A stretch of 64,000 bases of DNA from PALSA-612 sp963704335. Lineage in GTDB: Bacteria; Actinomycetota; Thermoleophilia; Gaiellales; Gaiellaceae. Within the stretch, counting starts at the first letter, position 1. Every line of letters begins with the position of its first letter. Made by a program: the position numbers and the translations under genes. Where the stretch lies: positions 2,232,001 through 2,296,000 of the forward strand of contig OY969889.1 in NCBI GenBank assembly GCA_963704335.1, read 5' to 3'. A model generated the notes under the pieces. That model saw nothing but the letters and a program-made list of their open reading frames with translations, searched no databases and had not been told where the DNA came from. Below are positions 63,262-64,000 of this stretch, one piece after another.

Positions 63262-63559
63262 AGCCAACGGGGCCAGAGTGGCCTGGGCGAGCGTGTTCCC
63301 ACGTAACGCGACTGTTCTGCCCTATTGATCCTTGCTACTTAGGGTGGCGAACTAGGGCCAGCGAGGAGGGCCCCGGCGCGGTTGAAACGCTCCCTCGACG
63401 TGAGATGATCGCCGCGCCGATATGGGATTTCTCAGGACAAGTGGATCGAACAGGCCGTCGGCAGCGTTCTTGTGGCCTACGTCGCACCCGACTTTCATGA
63501 GATAGACGGGCAGTGGTCGAGTGGGACGGCGAGGACGAGATCCTCATCCACGCCCCGCG
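63262..63559. other. Stretch with no clear gene
   Basis: No complete gene is seen. Two coding-like fragments in different frames (KWIEQAVGSVLVAYVAPDFHE near 63440-63500 and VEWDGEDEILIHAP near 63513-63556) lead toward the next frame, so this may be the broken 5' part of the gene that follows. Confidence 0.4.
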
Positions 63560-64000
63560 ATGTATCTCGACGAGGCCTTGCTTCGCGATCGTCGCCGCGA
63601 CGCGCTCGCATTCCTTGATCACGTGGAGGGGTTCCTCGAATCAACGCTGGAACGTGATCTCGATGCGTTCCCGTTCCCCTCCTTCACGATCTACGACGAG
63701 TGGGAGTCTGACGTTTACGCAATCGTCCGGACGGCGTTGATGCCGACGTTGCAGTCCCGATCCTGGTTCGAGCCAACGCGAAGCGCGACAAAGGTTCTCA
63801 GCAGCACGTTCTGGGCACACTGGAACAAACTCGTGCAGGAGTTCGGACAACCCGCTAGGACCCAATTGAGTCAATTCCCTGGGCCCGCCGCCCCGTCGGG
63901 CGGAGCCGGCACCGGCGCGAAAGAGGGCATCGGTTCCGGGCGGCGTGCGAAGAACGCGCCCGCCCGCCGCGGCCGATGGCAACGGCGACTACGGGGCGGA
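63560..64000 (+). CDS. Unknown protein, cut by the window end
   Basis: ATG 63560 opens a frame that has no stop to base 64000 (147 residues so far). It starts YLDEALLRDRRRDALAFLDHVEGFLE, is helical and acidic, and includes DEWESDVYAIVRTALMP and STFWAHWNKLVQEFGQPA. No family known to me. After about residue 100 the sequence turns Gly/Pro/Arg-rich and a CCGCCC/GGGCGG hairpin occurs at 63888-63903, so the true protein may end near there. Confidence 0.5.
   Translation, partial: MYLDEALLRDRRRDALAFLDHVEGFLESTLERDLDAFPFPSFTIYDEWESDVYAIVRTALMPTLQSRSWFEPTRSATKVLSSTFWAHWNKLVQEFGQPARTQLSQFPGPAAPSGGAGTGAKEGIGSGRRAKNAPARRGRWQRRLRGG

Overview
The window is high-GC throughout. Gene starts are often GTG and neighbouring genes often overlap at start and stop codons. 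Gene content (large cyclase/AAA/TPR regulators, an LPFTG-anchored surface protein, a Flp-type pilin, Lhr next to Nei, a ParA-FtsZ pair, MCC-type carboxylases) points to a soil or freshwater actinobacterium, most likely of the Thermoleophilia (Gaiella-like). That placement is inference from content and style; no rRNA gene or complete tRNA is present to confirm it.

Layout. 0-7.8 kb: end of a TPR protein, an ATP-grasp ligase, an MFS protein fused to a cyclic-nucleotide-binding domain, an M20 peptidase, an HxlR regulator, a YtcJ-like amidohydrolase, a VOC protein and an acyl-CoA dehydrogenase. 7.8-12.6 kb: a giant cyclase/AAA/TPR protein, a 119-residue protein and a SagB-type dehydrogenase, arranged like a peptide-modification (RiPP-like) locus. 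12.6-18.5 kb: a block dense in single-base frameshifts. It holds a secreted protein, a second giant cyclase/AAA/TPR gene and, on the minus strand, a small peptide gene next to a tetrapyrrole-methylase-fold methyltransferase. Read across frames, the last two look like a split borosin (backbone N-methylated peptide) pair. 18.5-28.2 kb: DNA repair (HhH-GPD glycosylase, Lhr helicase, Nei), an unknown protein and a third cyclase/AAA/TPR protein. 28.2-37.4 kb: a small protein, ParA and an FtsZ with a long N-terminal extension, then gamma-glutamyltransferase, a LON-domain protein, HisC, an MFS exporter, MeaB and threonine ammonia-lyase. 37.4-51 kb: acyl-CoA and leucine-type catabolism (acyl-CoA dehydrogenase, biotin carboxylase/BCCP, methylglutaconyl-CoA-hydratase-like protein, MCC-beta-like carboxyltransferase) with PepA, transporters and a family of three tandem secreted collagen-like proteins. 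51-59.6 kb: envelope functions (O-antigen-ligase-like protein, LPFTG protein, sugar transferase, secreted metallopeptidase, RTX-repeat protein, Flp pilin). 59.7-64 kb: secreted amidase, a broken lipoprotein, a 3' fragment resembling tRNA-Trp, a GNAT acetyltransferase and an unknown gene running off the end.

The two points most worth following are the possible two-part peptide-modification region (7.8-17.9 kb) and two unrelated pairs of dispersed repeats: a palindromic intergenic element at 4.6 and 38.7 kb, and a three-hairpin RNA-like motif at 59.6 and 62.4 kb. Frameshifts are frequent in 12.6-18.5 kb and rare elsewhere. Whether they are real decay or assembly error cannot be settled from the sequence alone.
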